A stretch of 64,000 bases of DNA from JAZDRH01 sp047470865 (GTDB taxonomy: Bacteria; Pseudomonadota; Gammaproteobacteria; Pseudomonadales; Pseudomonadaceae): the NCBI RefSeq assembly GCF_047470865.1, contig NZ_JAZDRH010000011.1:28811-92810 (forward strand), in the 5' to 3' direction. A model generated the notes under the pieces. The model was given only the letters and a program-made list of their open reading frames with translations. It did no database searches and had not been told where the DNA came from. Positions within the stretch are counted from its first letter, which is position 1. Every line of letters begins with the position of its first letter. The position numbers and the translations under genes were made by a program. Shown here piece by piece: positions 27,016-36,486 of the stretch.

Positions 27016-28002
27016 CTACCAAGCAAATACCAACTGATTACTAGGCACTTGGCTACCATCTATAGACTTAGCTACTTGCTCACGTAGTTTGGCTAGCCCA
27101 AGCTGACTGCGAATTTGCTCTTTGCTGGCACGAACTCGCCACACTTGCTGATCACCTTCGACACGAACAAGTTCAGAGGAAAACGGTGCAAGCCACTGCT
27201 CTAGCTGAGCGTAGCGTTCTAAATTAACGCCATGAAAATGCAGCTCTAGTTGCTCAGCTGATTTGGCATCTACAATAAAGCGTGGCGCTAAGATCTGATT
27301 TACCTGCAAGAAAATTTCTTCGGCTAAGCCATCAATACCTTCACCTTTAGCGGTGCCTTTATACTCTTGGCCTGCATAATTGAAGGTCCAACTACCTGAC
27401 CAATCCAAGCCACGCTCTTTAGCACTAACAGCCAGCACGCCTTCTGCTGCGTACTTAGCAGAAGCCTGTAATAAGGCTTGCTTATCATTTAAAGCACGTG
27501 CATTACTAAAAGCTTGCTCTTCTAAATCACCAATAGGTAAACGCACCGCCAGCCCACGATAATGCGCTGCTTGATAAACAGCACCAACACCTTGACGACC
27601 ATCACTTAGCAAACCAGCACCACTTAAGCGATCAACAACCCACCAGCTTACAATCAATGGTCGATTATCTCCCCAAGTTTCAACGCCTGCCTTTTGAAAA
27701 GCAGCATCAACAGCCGCCTGATCATAATCAACAACTAAGGTATTGCCTTCAAAGCCATAGCGCACATACAAACTATCTGGCTTTTGCACATAGTTTGCTA
27801 AAGCACCTTTAGCCGCTTTATCTGAACCTGTTAAGCGTTGTATTAAGGTTTGCATAGATGTTTGCAAGCCTGCATCTCGTATATCAGGCTCTTGGCTTTC
27901 TAGGCGCTCGCGTACCTGATAGAAGTTGTCAATTTGGACAGCTTGAGCAGACATAGTCCACATGGCTAAAAAACTGGTTAGCAAAATAAGGAGAATGCGC
28001 AT
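27016..28002 (-). CDS. DUF2066 exported protein
   Basis: A 328-residue protein with a signal peptide (about residues 1-21, cleavage after SAQA) and the DUF2066 region covering most of the mature chain. Characteristic segments are LQTLIQRLTGSDKAAKG, PLIVSWWVVDRLSG and GLAVRLPIGDLEEQ. In Pseudomonas this gene sits between purM and perM. Here perM and hda follow, but purM is absent and galE lies upstream. Function is unknown; it should act in the periplasm. Confidence 0.85.
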   Translation of the reverse strand: MRILLILLTSFLAMWTMSAQAVQIDNFYQVRERLESQEPDIRDAGLQTSMQTLIQRLTGSDKAAKGALANYVQKPDSLYVRYGFEGNTLVVDYDQAAVDAAFQKAGVETWGDNRPLIVSWWVVDRLSGAGLLSDGRQGVGAVYQAAHYRGLAVRLPIGDLEEQAFSNARALNDKQALLQASAKYAAEGVLAVSAKERGLDWSGSWTFNYAGQEYKGTAKGEGIDGLAEEIFLQVNQILAPRFIVDAKSAEQLELHFHGVNLERYAQLEQWLAPFSSELVRVEGDQQVWRVRASKEQIRSQLGLAKLREQVAKSIDGSQVPSNQLVFAW

Positions 28003-28107
28003 AATGGATCTCGAACCTTATACAAAGAGAACATACATTAAACAGCCACTGACAATTGAGCAACTGTTTAACGCTCAGGCTTAGAAACAGAACAAATATT
28101 TAGCCTT

Positions 28108-29130
28108 TTATTGGGCATAACCCTTAGGGTTATTTTTTTGCCAGCGCCAAGTATCTTGCATCATATCTTGCAAGCTATATTGAGCTTGCCAGTTTAATTC
28201 ACGAGCTGCTTTTTCAGGATTTGCCCAGCATTCTGCAATATCACCACTACGACGCTGCACTACTTGATAAGGCACGGCTACACCAGCGGCTTGCTCAAAA
28301 GCTTGAATCATCTCAAAGACTGAATATCCATTGCCTGTCCCTAAATTCCATACATGACAACCCGTATGCTGATCTAAATAATTTAATGCCGCTAAATGCC
28401 CATTGGCTAAATCAACCACATGAATGTAATCACGTACACCCGTACCGTCTTTGGTGGGGTAATCATCACCAAAAACAGAAAGTTTTTCTAACTTACCCAC
28501 AGCAACTTGGCTGATATAGGGCAATAGGTTGTTGGGTATGCCATTAGGGTCTTCACCGATCAGGCCGCTTTGATGCGCACCAACAGGGTTAAAATAACGT
28601 AATCTAGCCACGTGCCAACGTGGGTCTGCTTTAACCATGTCTTGTAAAATCTGCTCAACCATTAACTTACTTGTACCGTAAGGATTGGTTGTATTGCCTG
28701 TTGGCATACCTTCATGAATAGGCATCTGCTCAGGCTCACCATAAACGGTGGCAGAGGAACTAAATACAAGCTTAAAGACCCCTGCAGCCACCATAGCCTC
28801 ACACAGATTAATAGTGCCTGCTATGTTATTGTCATAATAACGCAGTGGCTGTTGTACGCTTTCGCCCACCGCTTTCAAACCTGCAAAATGCACAACAGAC
28901 TGCACACTGTAACGTGAAAATAACTGATCTAAACAGGCTCTGTCGCGAATATCGCCCTGTACAAAAGTGAGGGTTTTGCCTGTAATTTGCTCAACACGCT
29001 TTAATGACTCAAGCGAGCTGTTGGATAGGTTATCTAGCACTAATACGTTAAAACCAGCTTGCAGCATTTGCACTGCGGTGTGTGAGCCAATATATCCTGC
29101 ACCGCCAGTTAATAACACATAAGCTTCCAT
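28108..29130 (-). CDS. galE: UDP-glucose 4-epimerase
   Basis: GalE interconverts UDP-glucose and UDP-galactose (often also the N-acetyl forms) and feeds surface polysaccharide synthesis. The 340-residue extended SDR has the NAD-binding TGGAGYIGSH at its start, SSSATVYG with the catalytic Ser/Thr, the YGTSK Tyr-Lys pair and ARLRYFNPVGAH. The ATG at 29130 has GGGAG 6 bases upstream. It stands near a WbpM-like gene but a thioesterase on the other strand lies between them, so they are separate units. Confidence 0.94.
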   Translation of the reverse strand: MEAYVLLTGGAGYIGSHTAVQMLQAGFNVLVLDNLSNSSLESLKRVEQITGKTLTFVQGDIRDRACLDQLFSRYSVQSVVHFAGLKAVGESVQQPLRYYDNNIAGTINLCEAMVAAGVFKLVFSSSATVYGEPEQMPIHEGMPTGNTTNPYGTSKLMVEQILQDMVKADPRWHVARLRYFNPVGAHQSGLIGEDPNGIPNNLLPYISQVAVGKLEKLSVFGDDYPTKDGTGVRDYIHVVDLANGHLAALNYLDQHTGCHVWNLGTGNGYSVFEMIQAFEQAAGVAVPYQVVQRRSGDIAECWANPEKAARELNWQAQYSLQDMMQDTWRWQKNNPKGYAQ

Positions 29131-29438
29131 CAAAAACTCCCGCACTACCACACATGATATGTAGCAAGACTACGCAAATAGTAAAAATTAAGGGCTAATG
29201 ATAGGTTATCTATTGTTTTTAATCCAAGCTTTCTAGCTGAACTTGTCACTGAGTTGAAGTAAGACAAGATGAATACAAGAGAGAGAATTAATCACGAGCT
29301 AAGATGCGCGAACTTTTCTCTCTTATCACATGCCGCTGGCAAATTACTGCTACAATTTACAGATAATTTAAACCTGTATTACACGTTATCGTCAGCGAAC
29401 GAAGTTAGGTTAAGCATATTTGCCTTGCAGGAGAGGAC

Positions 29439-29843
29439 ATGAATTTTCATACACGCAAATGGGTTAAACCCGAAGATTTAAATCCCAACGGTACACTTTT
29501 TGGTGGCAGCCTGCTCAAGTGGATTGATGAAGAAGCAGCGATTTATGCCATTGTGCAGTTAGGTAACTCACACGTGGTAACCAAACTTATCTCTGAAATT
29601 AACTTTGTCAGTTCCGCACGCCAAAGCGATATTATTGAACTAGGCATAGAAGCCACGCATTTTGGCCGCACATCTATCACCTTACGCTGCATTGTGCGCA
29701 ATAAAATTACCCAGAAAAACATTCTGACGATTGATCGCATGGTATTTGTCAATATGGGCGCTGATGGCAAACCTGCGGCCCACGGTAAAAATCAAATTAC
29801 CTATAGCCCAGACGACCAACCTGGAAACACACGTAAAGACTAA
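29439..29843 (+). CDS. Hotdog-fold acyl-CoA thioesterase (YciA-like)
   Basis: A 134-residue hotdog-domain protein that should hydrolyse acyl-CoA thioesters. NPNGTLFGGSLLKWIDEEAA holds the Asn, Gly-Gly and Asp/Glu residues typical of the YciA/BACH acyl-CoA thioesterase group, and VSSARQSDIIELG follows in the beta-sheet. The ATG has a GGAGAGG ribosome-binding site. It is a single gene with a 287-base upstream region in which I see no other gene. Substrate range is unknown. Confidence 0.88.
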   Translation: MNFHTRKWVKPEDLNPNGTLFGGSLLKWIDEEAAIYAIVQLGNSHVVTKLISEINFVSSARQSDIIELGIEATHFGRTSITLRCIVRNKITQKNILTIDRMVFVNMGADGKPAAHGKNQITYSPDDQPGNTRKD

Positions 29844-29852
29844 TAAATAGCG

Positions 29853-29878
29853 CCAGTCTGTATTAAATAACAGACTGG
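29853..29878. terminator. Hairpin between convergent thioesterase and WbpM-like genes
   Basis: An eight-base-pair stem (CCAGTCTG / CAGACTGG) with a ten-base loop lies between the two stop codons. T-runs on either side are weak. Confidence 0.55.
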
Positions 29879-29886
29879 TGATCTTG

Positions 29887-31866
29887 TTATGCTGGGTGCT
29901 GTTGCATATATAGCAAATCAACCAGCGTATTTTCTGGTTTATAACCATCTACGGTTACCTGTAGAAGCTGTCTAATTGTCACACAATCTCCAGCTTTGGC
30001 GGCTTGACTTAAACTCAACAGCATTGCAGATAACTCTTTCCATGGAAGCTTTTGCTCATTAGCACGCATAATCATACTATGCTCAGTGGCTACCACATTA
30101 TCGCCAATTAAGAGCTCCTCATAGAGCTTTTCACCTGGGCGCAGCCCTGTATATTCAATGGCAATATCCCCATTAGGCGTTTGCTCATCTTTTAAGCTCA
30201 AACCCGTCAAACGAATCATATTCTGCGCAAGGTCCGCAATTTTAACGGGCTCACCCATATCCAAGACAAAAACATCCCCCCCTTGCCCCATGGAACCTGC
30301 CTGAATCACAAGCTGAGCCGCTTCTGGGATAGTCATAAAATAACGTGTGATATTTGGATGCGTCACAGTTACAGGGCCGCCTCGCTTAATTTGCTCTCTG
30401 AAAAGAGGAATTACTGAGCCTGATGAACCTAAAACATTACCAAAGCGCACCATAGTAAAACGGGTTTGATTTATCACCTCTTGCTGGCTTTGAAATAGCC
30501 GCAAGTGCTTCTCCCCCGCCATTGCTTGCAAGATCATTTCCGCTAAACGCTTAGTAGCCCCCATTACATTAGTTGGGCGTACGGCTTTATCTGTAGAAAT
30601 CAGCACAAAGTGCTCAACACCAGCTAACACTGCCATCTGCGCTGTATTTAAAGTACCAAACACATTATTTTCAATGCCTTCGGCAATATTAAATTCCACC
30701 ATAGGCACATGCTTATACGCGGCTGCATGGTAGATGGTTTGCACTTGCCAAGTTTTCATCACCTCTAACAAATGTGCAGAGCTACGAATAGAGCCTAAAA
30801 TAGGAATGACTTTTACTGGCAAGGCCAATCGCAAAATACTGTTCTCTAACTCTTTATGAATAGCATAAAGATTATATTCACTGTGCTCATACAAAATAAT
30901 ACAACTAGCACCCTGCTGCACAATCTGACGGCATAGCTCAGAGCCAATAGAACCACCCGCTCCTGTAACCATTACGATTTTATTTTTAATGCAATGATCT
31001 AATAACTCTGTACGAGGCGCTACAGCATCACGCCCCAATAAGTCTGTAATATCCACATCTTGGATATCTTGAACTTTCACCTTACCACTGGCTAAATCCA
31101 TAAACCCAGGAATACTGCGCACTTGAACAGCATAAGCACTTAGGGTTTGAATAATTTCCCGACGTCTTGAGCGTGGTGCTGAAGGCAAAGCTAACAGCAC
31201 TTCAACCGCCCCCGTTTCAGTGAGCATCTGCTCTATATGCTTTGGTTTATAAACTTTTAGCCCAGCAATAGTGCGGTTAGCAATGGACTCATCATCATCT
31301 AAAAAAGCCACAGGCAACATTTGCCTTCCCAAACGCAATGAAGCCACTAACTGATTACCTGCCGAACCTGCACCATATACTGCCACTCGCTTAATTTCTT
31401 TATTTTGTGTAAAAGGCAAATGCAAATCAAAAGGGTTATACCATCCCCCTAAAAAATATTGGCGCATCAACAAACGCAACCCACCTAGTAACAACAAAGA
31501 AATGCACCAATAGTTCAATACCATTGAACGTGGCACACTTGCCTCTGTATTAGTTGTAGCCCAATACACAAATAAAACAAAAATAAACCAAGCAACAGTT
31601 ACAGCTTTGGCGATATTAATTAAAGCTTCCTTACCCAAATAACGCAGCACCGCACGGTACATCCCCATTCGAATAAAAATAGGAATAGCGATAATAGGCG
31701 CGCCTATAAATAACATGAGGTAATTAGAAAACAAGTCGAAGGTAACCGAAAAGCCTAAACGAACAACAAAAGCTAACCATAAAGCTAACCATATCAGCGC
31801 AATATCTACACTAATTTGTAAAAAACGCTTATTCCGTCTAGATAGTTGCAGCAGCCATTCCTTCAT
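29887..31866 (-). CDS. wbpM: WbpM/CapD-type nucleotide-sugar 4,6-dehydratase, membrane-anchored
   Basis: A 659-residue protein of the WbpM family, which makes UDP-4-keto-6-deoxy sugars for O-antigen. Four membrane helices lie in about residues 15-130. A first Rossmann-like domain follows with AVYGAGSAGNQLV, then the catalytic SDR domain with VTGAGGSIGSELCRQIV, AAYKHVPMVEFN and the TDKAVRPTNVMGATKR active-site region. I start at the ATG at 31866, which matches family N-termini; an upstream in-frame start would add 35 residues. In Pseudomonas wbpM closes the O-antigen cluster; here it stands between groEL and a thioesterase. Confidence 0.9.
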   Translation of the reverse strand: MKEWLLQLSRRNKRFLQISVDIALIWLALWLAFVVRLGFSVTFDLFSNYLMLFIGAPIIAIPIFIRMGMYRAVLRYLGKEALINIAKAVTVAWFIFVLFVYWATTNTEASVPRSMVLNYWCISLLLLGGLRLLMRQYFLGGWYNPFDLHLPFTQNKEIKRVAVYGAGSAGNQLVASLRLGRQMLPVAFLDDDESIANRTIAGLKVYKPKHIEQMLTETGAVEVLLALPSAPRSRRREIIQTLSAYAVQVRSIPGFMDLASGKVKVQDIQDVDITDLLGRDAVAPRTELLDHCIKNKIVMVTGAGGSIGSELCRQIVQQGASCIILYEHSEYNLYAIHKELENSILRLALPVKVIPILGSIRSSAHLLEVMKTWQVQTIYHAAAYKHVPMVEFNIAEGIENNVFGTLNTAQMAVLAGVEHFVLISTDKAVRPTNVMGATKRLAEMILQAMAGEKHLRLFQSQQEVINQTRFTMVRFGNVLGSSGSVIPLFREQIKRGGPVTVTHPNITRYFMTIPEAAQLVIQAGSMGQGGDVFVLDMGEPVKIADLAQNMIRLTGLSLKDEQTPNGDIAIEYTGLRPGEKLYEELLIGDNVVATEHSMIMRANEQKLPWKELSAMLLSLSQAAKAGDCVTIRQLLQVTVDGYKPENTLVDLLYMQQHPA

Positions 31867-31976
31867 TGTCTTTAGCCTTAAAATCAAACTGGACGTATGA
31901 TACAAATAATTGCTCAGTACCGCATAAGATAAATCTATTATAGTTAACTGGATGCTATTATTTATTCGCACCTAAA

Positions 31977-32010
31977 ACAAAAAACCGCAGTCAAAGCTGC
32001 GGTTTTTTGT
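31977..32010 (-). terminator. Intrinsic terminator of groESL
   Basis: A 14-base-pair stem whose GC core is CCGCAG/CTGCGG, flanked by six A and six T, lies 14 bases after the groEL stop. It can work in both directions. Confidence 0.93.
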
Positions 32011-32023
32011 TACAGACAGTAGA

Positions 32024-33661
32024 TTACATCATACCGCCCATGCCACCCATTCCGCCCATATCAGGCATTGCAGGTGCGCTTTCTTCTTTAATTTCGCCAA
32101 CCATTGCTTCTGTAGTGATCATTAAACCACCAATTGAAGCCGCCGCTTGTAATGCTGAGCGGGTTACTTTGGCTGGGTCTAGAATGCCCATTTCAATCAT
32201 ATCGCCATAAACACCAGTGGCTGCGTTAAAGCCAAAGTTGCCTTGACCCTCTTTAACTTTAGATACAACAACACTTGGCTCATCGCCTGCGTTTGCAACG
32301 ATTTGACGTAATGGAGCTTCTACTGCACGACGTAATAATGCAATACCAACGTCTTGGTCTTCATTATCACCTTTTAAGCCTTCGATAGCTTGTAGTGAAC
32401 GTACTAAAGCAACACCACCGCCAGGCACTACGCCTTCCTCTACTGCAGCACGAGTAGCATGCAACGCATCTTCAACGCGTGCTTTCTTCTCTTTCATTTC
32501 AACTTCAGTAGCAGCACCTACTTTAATAACTGCAACACCGCCAGCTAGTTTAGCCAAGCGCTCTTGTAGTTTTTCTTTATCGTAGTCAGATGATGTTTCT
32601 TCGATCTGCTTACGGATTTGAGCAACACGCGCTTCGATATCCGCTTGATCACCTGCGCCATCAATAACTGTAGTTTCATCTTTATTGATCAGTACGCGTT
32701 TAGCGCTACCTAGGTGTTCTAGAGTAGTAGTATCTAGGCTTAGACCTACTTCTTCAGAAATCACAGTACCGCCTGTTAGGATAGCGATATCTTGCAGCAT
32801 TGCTTTACGGCGATCACCAAAGCCAGGTGCTTTAACAGCAGCCACTTTTACAATGCCGCGCATGTTGTTAACTACCAACGTAGCTAAGGCTTCACCTTCA
32901 ACATCTTCAGCAACAATCAATAGTGGGCGACCAGATTTAGCTACGGCTTCCAGTACTGGCAGTAACTCACGGATGTTAGAGATTTTTTTATCAACCAATA
33001 ACAATAGCGGGCTTTCTAGCTCTGCAACCATAGTATCTGGTTTGTTGATAAAGTATGGCGATAGGTAGCCACGGTCAAACTGCATGCCTTCAACAACAGA
33101 AAGCTCGTTATTTAGACCTGAACCTTCTTCAACCGTAATAACGCCTTCTTTACCTACTTTTTCCATTGCTTCGGCAATGATGTTACCAATTTCAGTATCA
33201 GAGTTAGCTGAAATAGTACCTACTTGAGCAATAGCTTTAGAGTCTGCACATGGCTTAGCTAAAGCTTTTAATTGCTCAACAATGGCGATAGTGGCTTTAT
33301 CAATACCACGTTTTAGATCCATTGGGTTCATGCCAGCAGCTACTGCTTTTAAGCCTTCATTTACGATAGCTTGAGCTAGTACTGTAGCTGTTGTAGTACC
33401 GTCACCGGCTTGGTCATTAGCTTTAGAAGCTACGTCCTTAACAAGTTGAGCACCCATGTTTTCAAAGCGGTCTTTCAGTTCAATTTCTTTAGCAACTGAA
33501 ACGCCGTCTTTAGTGATGAGTGGAGCACCAAAACTGCGCTCTAACACTACGTTACGGCCTTTAGGGCCTAATGTTGCTTTCACTGCGTCAGCTAGGATAT
33601 TCACACCAGCTAGCATTTTTTGACGACCAGTATTACCAAATAAAACTTCTTTTGCAGCCAT
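32024..33661 (-). CDS. groL: Chaperonin GroEL (60 kDa)
   Basis: GroEL is the ATP-dependent folding chamber. The 545-residue protein shows AAKEVLFGNTGR at its start, the ATP-binding GDGTTTATVLAQ, VEEGVVPGGGVAL and the C-terminal GGM repeat tail (MPDMGGMGGMGGMM). It follows groES by 45 bases in one operon and is followed by a strong terminator. Length and motifs are standard. Confidence 0.98.
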   Translation of the reverse strand: MAAKEVLFGNTGRQKMLAGVNILADAVKATLGPKGRNVVLERSFGAPLITKDGVSVAKEIELKDRFENMGAQLVKDVASKANDQAGDGTTTATVLAQAIVNEGLKAVAAGMNPMDLKRGIDKATIAIVEQLKALAKPCADSKAIAQVGTISANSDTEIGNIIAEAMEKVGKEGVITVEEGSGLNNELSVVEGMQFDRGYLSPYFINKPDTMVAELESPLLLLVDKKISNIRELLPVLEAVAKSGRPLLIVAEDVEGEALATLVVNNMRGIVKVAAVKAPGFGDRRKAMLQDIAILTGGTVISEEVGLSLDTTTLEHLGSAKRVLINKDETTVIDGAGDQADIEARVAQIRKQIEETSSDYDKEKLQERLAKLAGGVAVIKVGAATEVEMKEKKARVEDALHATRAAVEEGVVPGGGVALVRSLQAIEGLKGDNEDQDVGIALLRRAVEAPLRQIVANAGDEPSVVVSKVKEGQGNFGFNAATGVYGDMIEMGILDPAKVTRSALQAAASIGGLMITTEAMVGEIKEESAPAMPDMGGMGGMGGMM

Positions 33662-33706
33662 GGATCATTTCCTCAATTCTTAATTAAAGTTGTCTTCAAT
33701 AAGCGA

Positions 33707-34000
33707 TTAGGCTTCAACGACAGCGAGGATTTCACTCTCACTCATTACTAACAGCTCTTCACCATCTACTTTGATGGCGTTGCTGCCTGAGTAAGGTCCA
33801 AATACAACTTTGTCACCCACTTTTACAGCTAATGGGCGCACTTCGCCGTTATCTAAAACACGGCCAGTACCAACAGCTAAAATCTCGCCCTGATTAGGTT
33901 TTTCAGCCGCGGAGCCTGGCAGAACAATGCCGCCAGCAGTTTTTGTTTCTTCTTCACTACGGCGAATAACCACACGGTCATGTAGAGGACGAAGCTTCAT
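33707..34000 (-). CDS. groS: Co-chaperonin GroES (10 kDa)
   Basis: GroES caps the GroEL ring. It is 97 residues long, starts KLRPLHDRVVIRR and has the mobile-loop region EEETKTAGGIVLPGSAAEKP (shown in part) and the C-terminal VMSESEILAVVE. First gene of the groESL operon, with GGAGAGAT before the ATG. A heat-shock-type promoter lies about 130 bases upstream. Confidence 0.98.
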   Translation of the reverse strand: MKLRPLHDRVVIRRSEEETKTAGGIVLPGSAAEKPNQGEILAVGTGRVLDNGEVRPLAVKVGDKVVFGPYSGSNAIKVDGEELLVMSESEILAVVEA

Positions 34001-34131
34001 TGTCGATCTCTCCTAACAAGTCAATTACATTTACCGAGATATTCGGTATAGGTTAAATAAACCAGATTTCTCTGGCTACAAGCCGCTACTGCCGCTTGTT
34101 AAATTGGGATATAGGTTGCCCTACATGTTTC

Positions 34132-34163
34132 CTATAATTGGGATCAAAAAAATGATTTCAAGG
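34132..34163 (-). promoter_or_regulatory. Sigma-32-type heat-shock promoter of groESL
   Basis: On the minus strand CCTTGAAA (-35) and CCCAATTA (-10) are spaced by about 13 bases, close to the RpoH consensus CTTGAAA and CCCCATNT. It lies between the fxsA stop and groES. No CIRCE-type repeat was seen. Confidence 0.75.
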
Positions 34164-34185
34164 GGGGCTGTAAAATTTTCATGGT

Positions 34186-34647
34186 TTAGTCATCTTTACG
34201 TTGATATTCGCCTTCCAGCACCTTGGGTTCAGTGCTTTGCGCTGTATCCGCGTCATAGGTTTGCCCTTGGTTCTGATAGAAACCATTTTTATGCATGCTC
34301 TGTGCAGTGCTGCGGCGTTGTAGCTGCTGGCCTACCAGACTGCGTATCGAAGGCAGCAATAACAACAAACCAAGAATATCCGTGATAAAGCCTGGCAGTA
34401 GCAATAGAAAACCCGCCAACGCCATAAATAAGCCTTGAGCCATTTCACGATTAGGCATTTGCCCTTGAGCTAAGCGTTCTCTTGCTTTAACAGCAGTTGA
34501 TACACCCGCAATACGAATTAAACTCACCCCGAGTATGCCACTTAAAACCAATAATAAAATGGTCATTCCTGCGCCAATAGCACCGCCTACCTTTATTAGC
34601 AAAAATAATTCAAGCAACGAAAAAACTAAAAAAATAATTAATGGCAT
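34186..34647 (-). CDS. fxsA: FxsA family membrane protein
   Basis: A 153-residue inner-membrane protein with hydrophobic segments at about 3-20, 25-45 and 70-100, the last containing GLFMALAGFLLLLPGFITDILGL (start of a longer block), a hallmark of FxsA. FxsA in E. coli reduces phage T7 exclusion by F plasmid when overproduced; its normal role is unknown. The ATG at 34647 gives the family N-terminus (PLIIFLVFSLLELFLL). It precedes groES as in Pseudomonas. Confidence 0.9.
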   Translation of the reverse strand: MPLIIFLVFSLLELFLLIKVGGAIGAGMTILLLVLSGILGVSLIRIAGVSTAVKARERLAQGQMPNREMAQGLFMALAGFLLLLPGFITDILGLLLLLPSIRSLVGQQLQRRSTAQSMHKNGFYQNQGQTYDADTAQSTEPKVLEGEYQRKDD

Positions 34648-34709
34648 AACCTGCCCCTGTGTATTTGTTCTATGAAAGATGGTGTTCAATACGCAACATT
34701 TCAAGCGGT

Positions 34710-36230
34710 CTATTTTTCAATATATTTCTTTTTCGACTGCTCAATAGACCATTGCCACGCAATAAAAATCAACGTTGGAATACCTAGTAATGCCGCAATA
34801 ACAAAGTAGGTTTCATAGCCGACCACTGCTACAATTTTCCCCCAAGAGCCACCTACTAGCCGTGGTAATAAAGCCATGAGTGAGCTTAATAATGCATACT
34901 GTACAGCGGAGAATTTAAGATTACTTAAGCTAGAAAGAAATGCGACCAAGGATGCGGCAGCTAAACCACGTGTGAAGTTATCGCCAGATACCGCAATAAC
35001 GAGCATCGTCATATTGGCCCCCATCTGCGCTAGCAAGACAAAGAGCAGATTAGTTACCGCTGTTAAAACGCCGCCAATAAATAGAATGGGTAAGATGCCA
35101 AAACGTACAATGAGCAAGCCACCGGCCCCAGCGCCAAACAGGGTTAAGAACAAACCAAAAACCTTAGTTACATTAGCAATTTGGGTTGATGTGAAACCCA
35201 TGTCAGAGAAAAACACATTACTCATGACAGCAACCATCACATCGGCCATACGATAAGTAGCCACAATACCGAGCAAAATTAGAGCCTGCCAACGAAAACG
35301 CGTAATAAAATCCTCTAATGGCAACAGCACAGGCTTTAATGTTCCACGTAAAATATTTGTCACACAGAATGCGGTAATAATGGTATAGAGCAGCGCCCGC
35401 AAAAAGGCACGATCATCAATAAGTAAATCCAGCAGTGAATCATTGCCTACAAAAACACGTGCAAAATCAGTATAAAAAAACTGCGTGAACATGGCAGGCA
35501 CTGAAATTAAAAGTGCCACTAAGGTTAATGCAGAGGCTGCTTGCTGCCAAAAGCTATAAGGCAACACTTTACTCATTGCAATATTCAGGGGTTCTTTAAT
35601 CCACAGTGTTGTTAAGATGCCTGGCACCATTAAAATGCCAAACAATAAGTAAGAACTCGCCCAAGCCGAATGAATATAGTTTAATCCGCTAGAGCCTAAC
35701 CAAGATACCAAATACAAGACACCAGCCGTTGCTAATAGCTCGGCAATTCGATAACCCGCCATATAGCTAGCTGCCAATGTCGCTTGATGTGTGTCTTGTG
35801 CAATTTCTAAACGGTAGGCATCAATAGCCACGTCCTGTGTTGCTGAAGCAAAAGCCACTAAAACCCCAACAGCTATTAAAGTTGCCAAACTCGTTTGAGG
35901 GTTGCAAAACGCCATAATAGCCAACCCAAGTGCAATGAGCACCTGAGAGAACACTAACCACGAACGACGGCGCCCCAGCTTGTGCAGCAGCGGTAATTTG
36001 ACTTGATCTAGAAAAGGCGCCCAAACCCATTTAAACGAATAGGCCAAGGCAATAAGGCTAGCATAGCCAATAGTTTCTTTAGCTACACCAGCTTCATTTA
36101 ACCAATAGGATAAAGTACTAATAACTAAGGTAACAGGTAGGCCAGAAGCGAAACCAAGCAACAACAGCGCCAATGCTGCTGGGCTTGTATAAGCCTTTAA
36201 GCCTTCTAACCAACGAGATTTAGGCGACAT
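34710..36230 (-). CDS. ampG: AmpG-family muropeptide transporter (MFS)
   Basis: AmpG imports anhydro-muropeptides for cell-wall recycling and thereby influences ampC induction. The 506-residue permease has about 12-14 helices and the family's N-terminal segments LGFASGLPVTLVISTLSYWL, SLIALAYSFKWVWAPFLDQ and GRRRSWLV, and ATQDVAIDAYR in the fourth helix region. It precedes fxsA on the same strand, 62 bases away. Some genomes carry two AmpG paralogues; only one is in view. Confidence 0.88.
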   Translation of the reverse strand: MSPKSRWLEGLKAYTSPAALALLLLGFASGLPVTLVISTLSYWLNEAGVAKETIGYASLIALAYSFKWVWAPFLDQVKLPLLHKLGRRRSWLVFSQVLIALGLAIMAFCNPQTSLATLIAVGVLVAFASATQDVAIDAYRLEIAQDTHQATLAASYMAGYRIAELLATAGVLYLVSWLGSSGLNYIHSAWASSYLLFGILMVPGILTTLWIKEPLNIAMSKVLPYSFWQQAASALTLVALLISVPAMFTQFFYTDFARVFVGNDSLLDLLIDDRAFLRALLYTIITAFCVTNILRGTLKPVLLPLEDFITRFRWQALILLGIVATYRMADVMVAVMSNVFFSDMGFTSTQIANVTKVFGLFLTLFGAGAGGLLIVRFGILPILFIGGVLTAVTNLLFVLLAQMGANMTMLVIAVSGDNFTRGLAAASLVAFLSSLSNLKFSAVQYALLSSLMALLPRLVGGSWGKIVAVVGYETYFVIAALLGIPTLIFIAWQWSIEQSKKKYIEK

Positions 36231-36486
36231 AACAAATTTTTAACAAGACACAAACCTCATCATAGAATCCTAATGTTATGGCCTTAGGGTTTAGGCTAAG
36301 TTCAATATCAGGACGAAAGCTTAACATTAATCATTGGGTTCGCCAGTTTCTTTTAGCAAAATCGCCATAGCACTAACAAAACTAGAAAATACTAGCGCTT
36401 TATTAAGCTAATTTTTAAACTTACACACCAAGTTACAGTCTAGTTTAGACCTTTTTTATTTTACAACGGAACACGGTTATTTGTTT

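Noticed and set aside
29152..29438. Possible small RNA upstream of the thioesterase (AAGAGAGA / TCTCTCTT pairing)
   Set aside because: The arms are about 45 bases apart, low in complexity and have no terminator; the evidence is too weak.
33985..34131. CIRCE repeat before groES
   Set aside because: The nine-base inverted repeat of HrcA operators was looked for and not found.
34104..34385. Plus-strand frame of 93 codons over the groES promoter and fxsA end
   Set aside because: It is antisense to fxsA and covers the sigma-32 promoter; no protein features.
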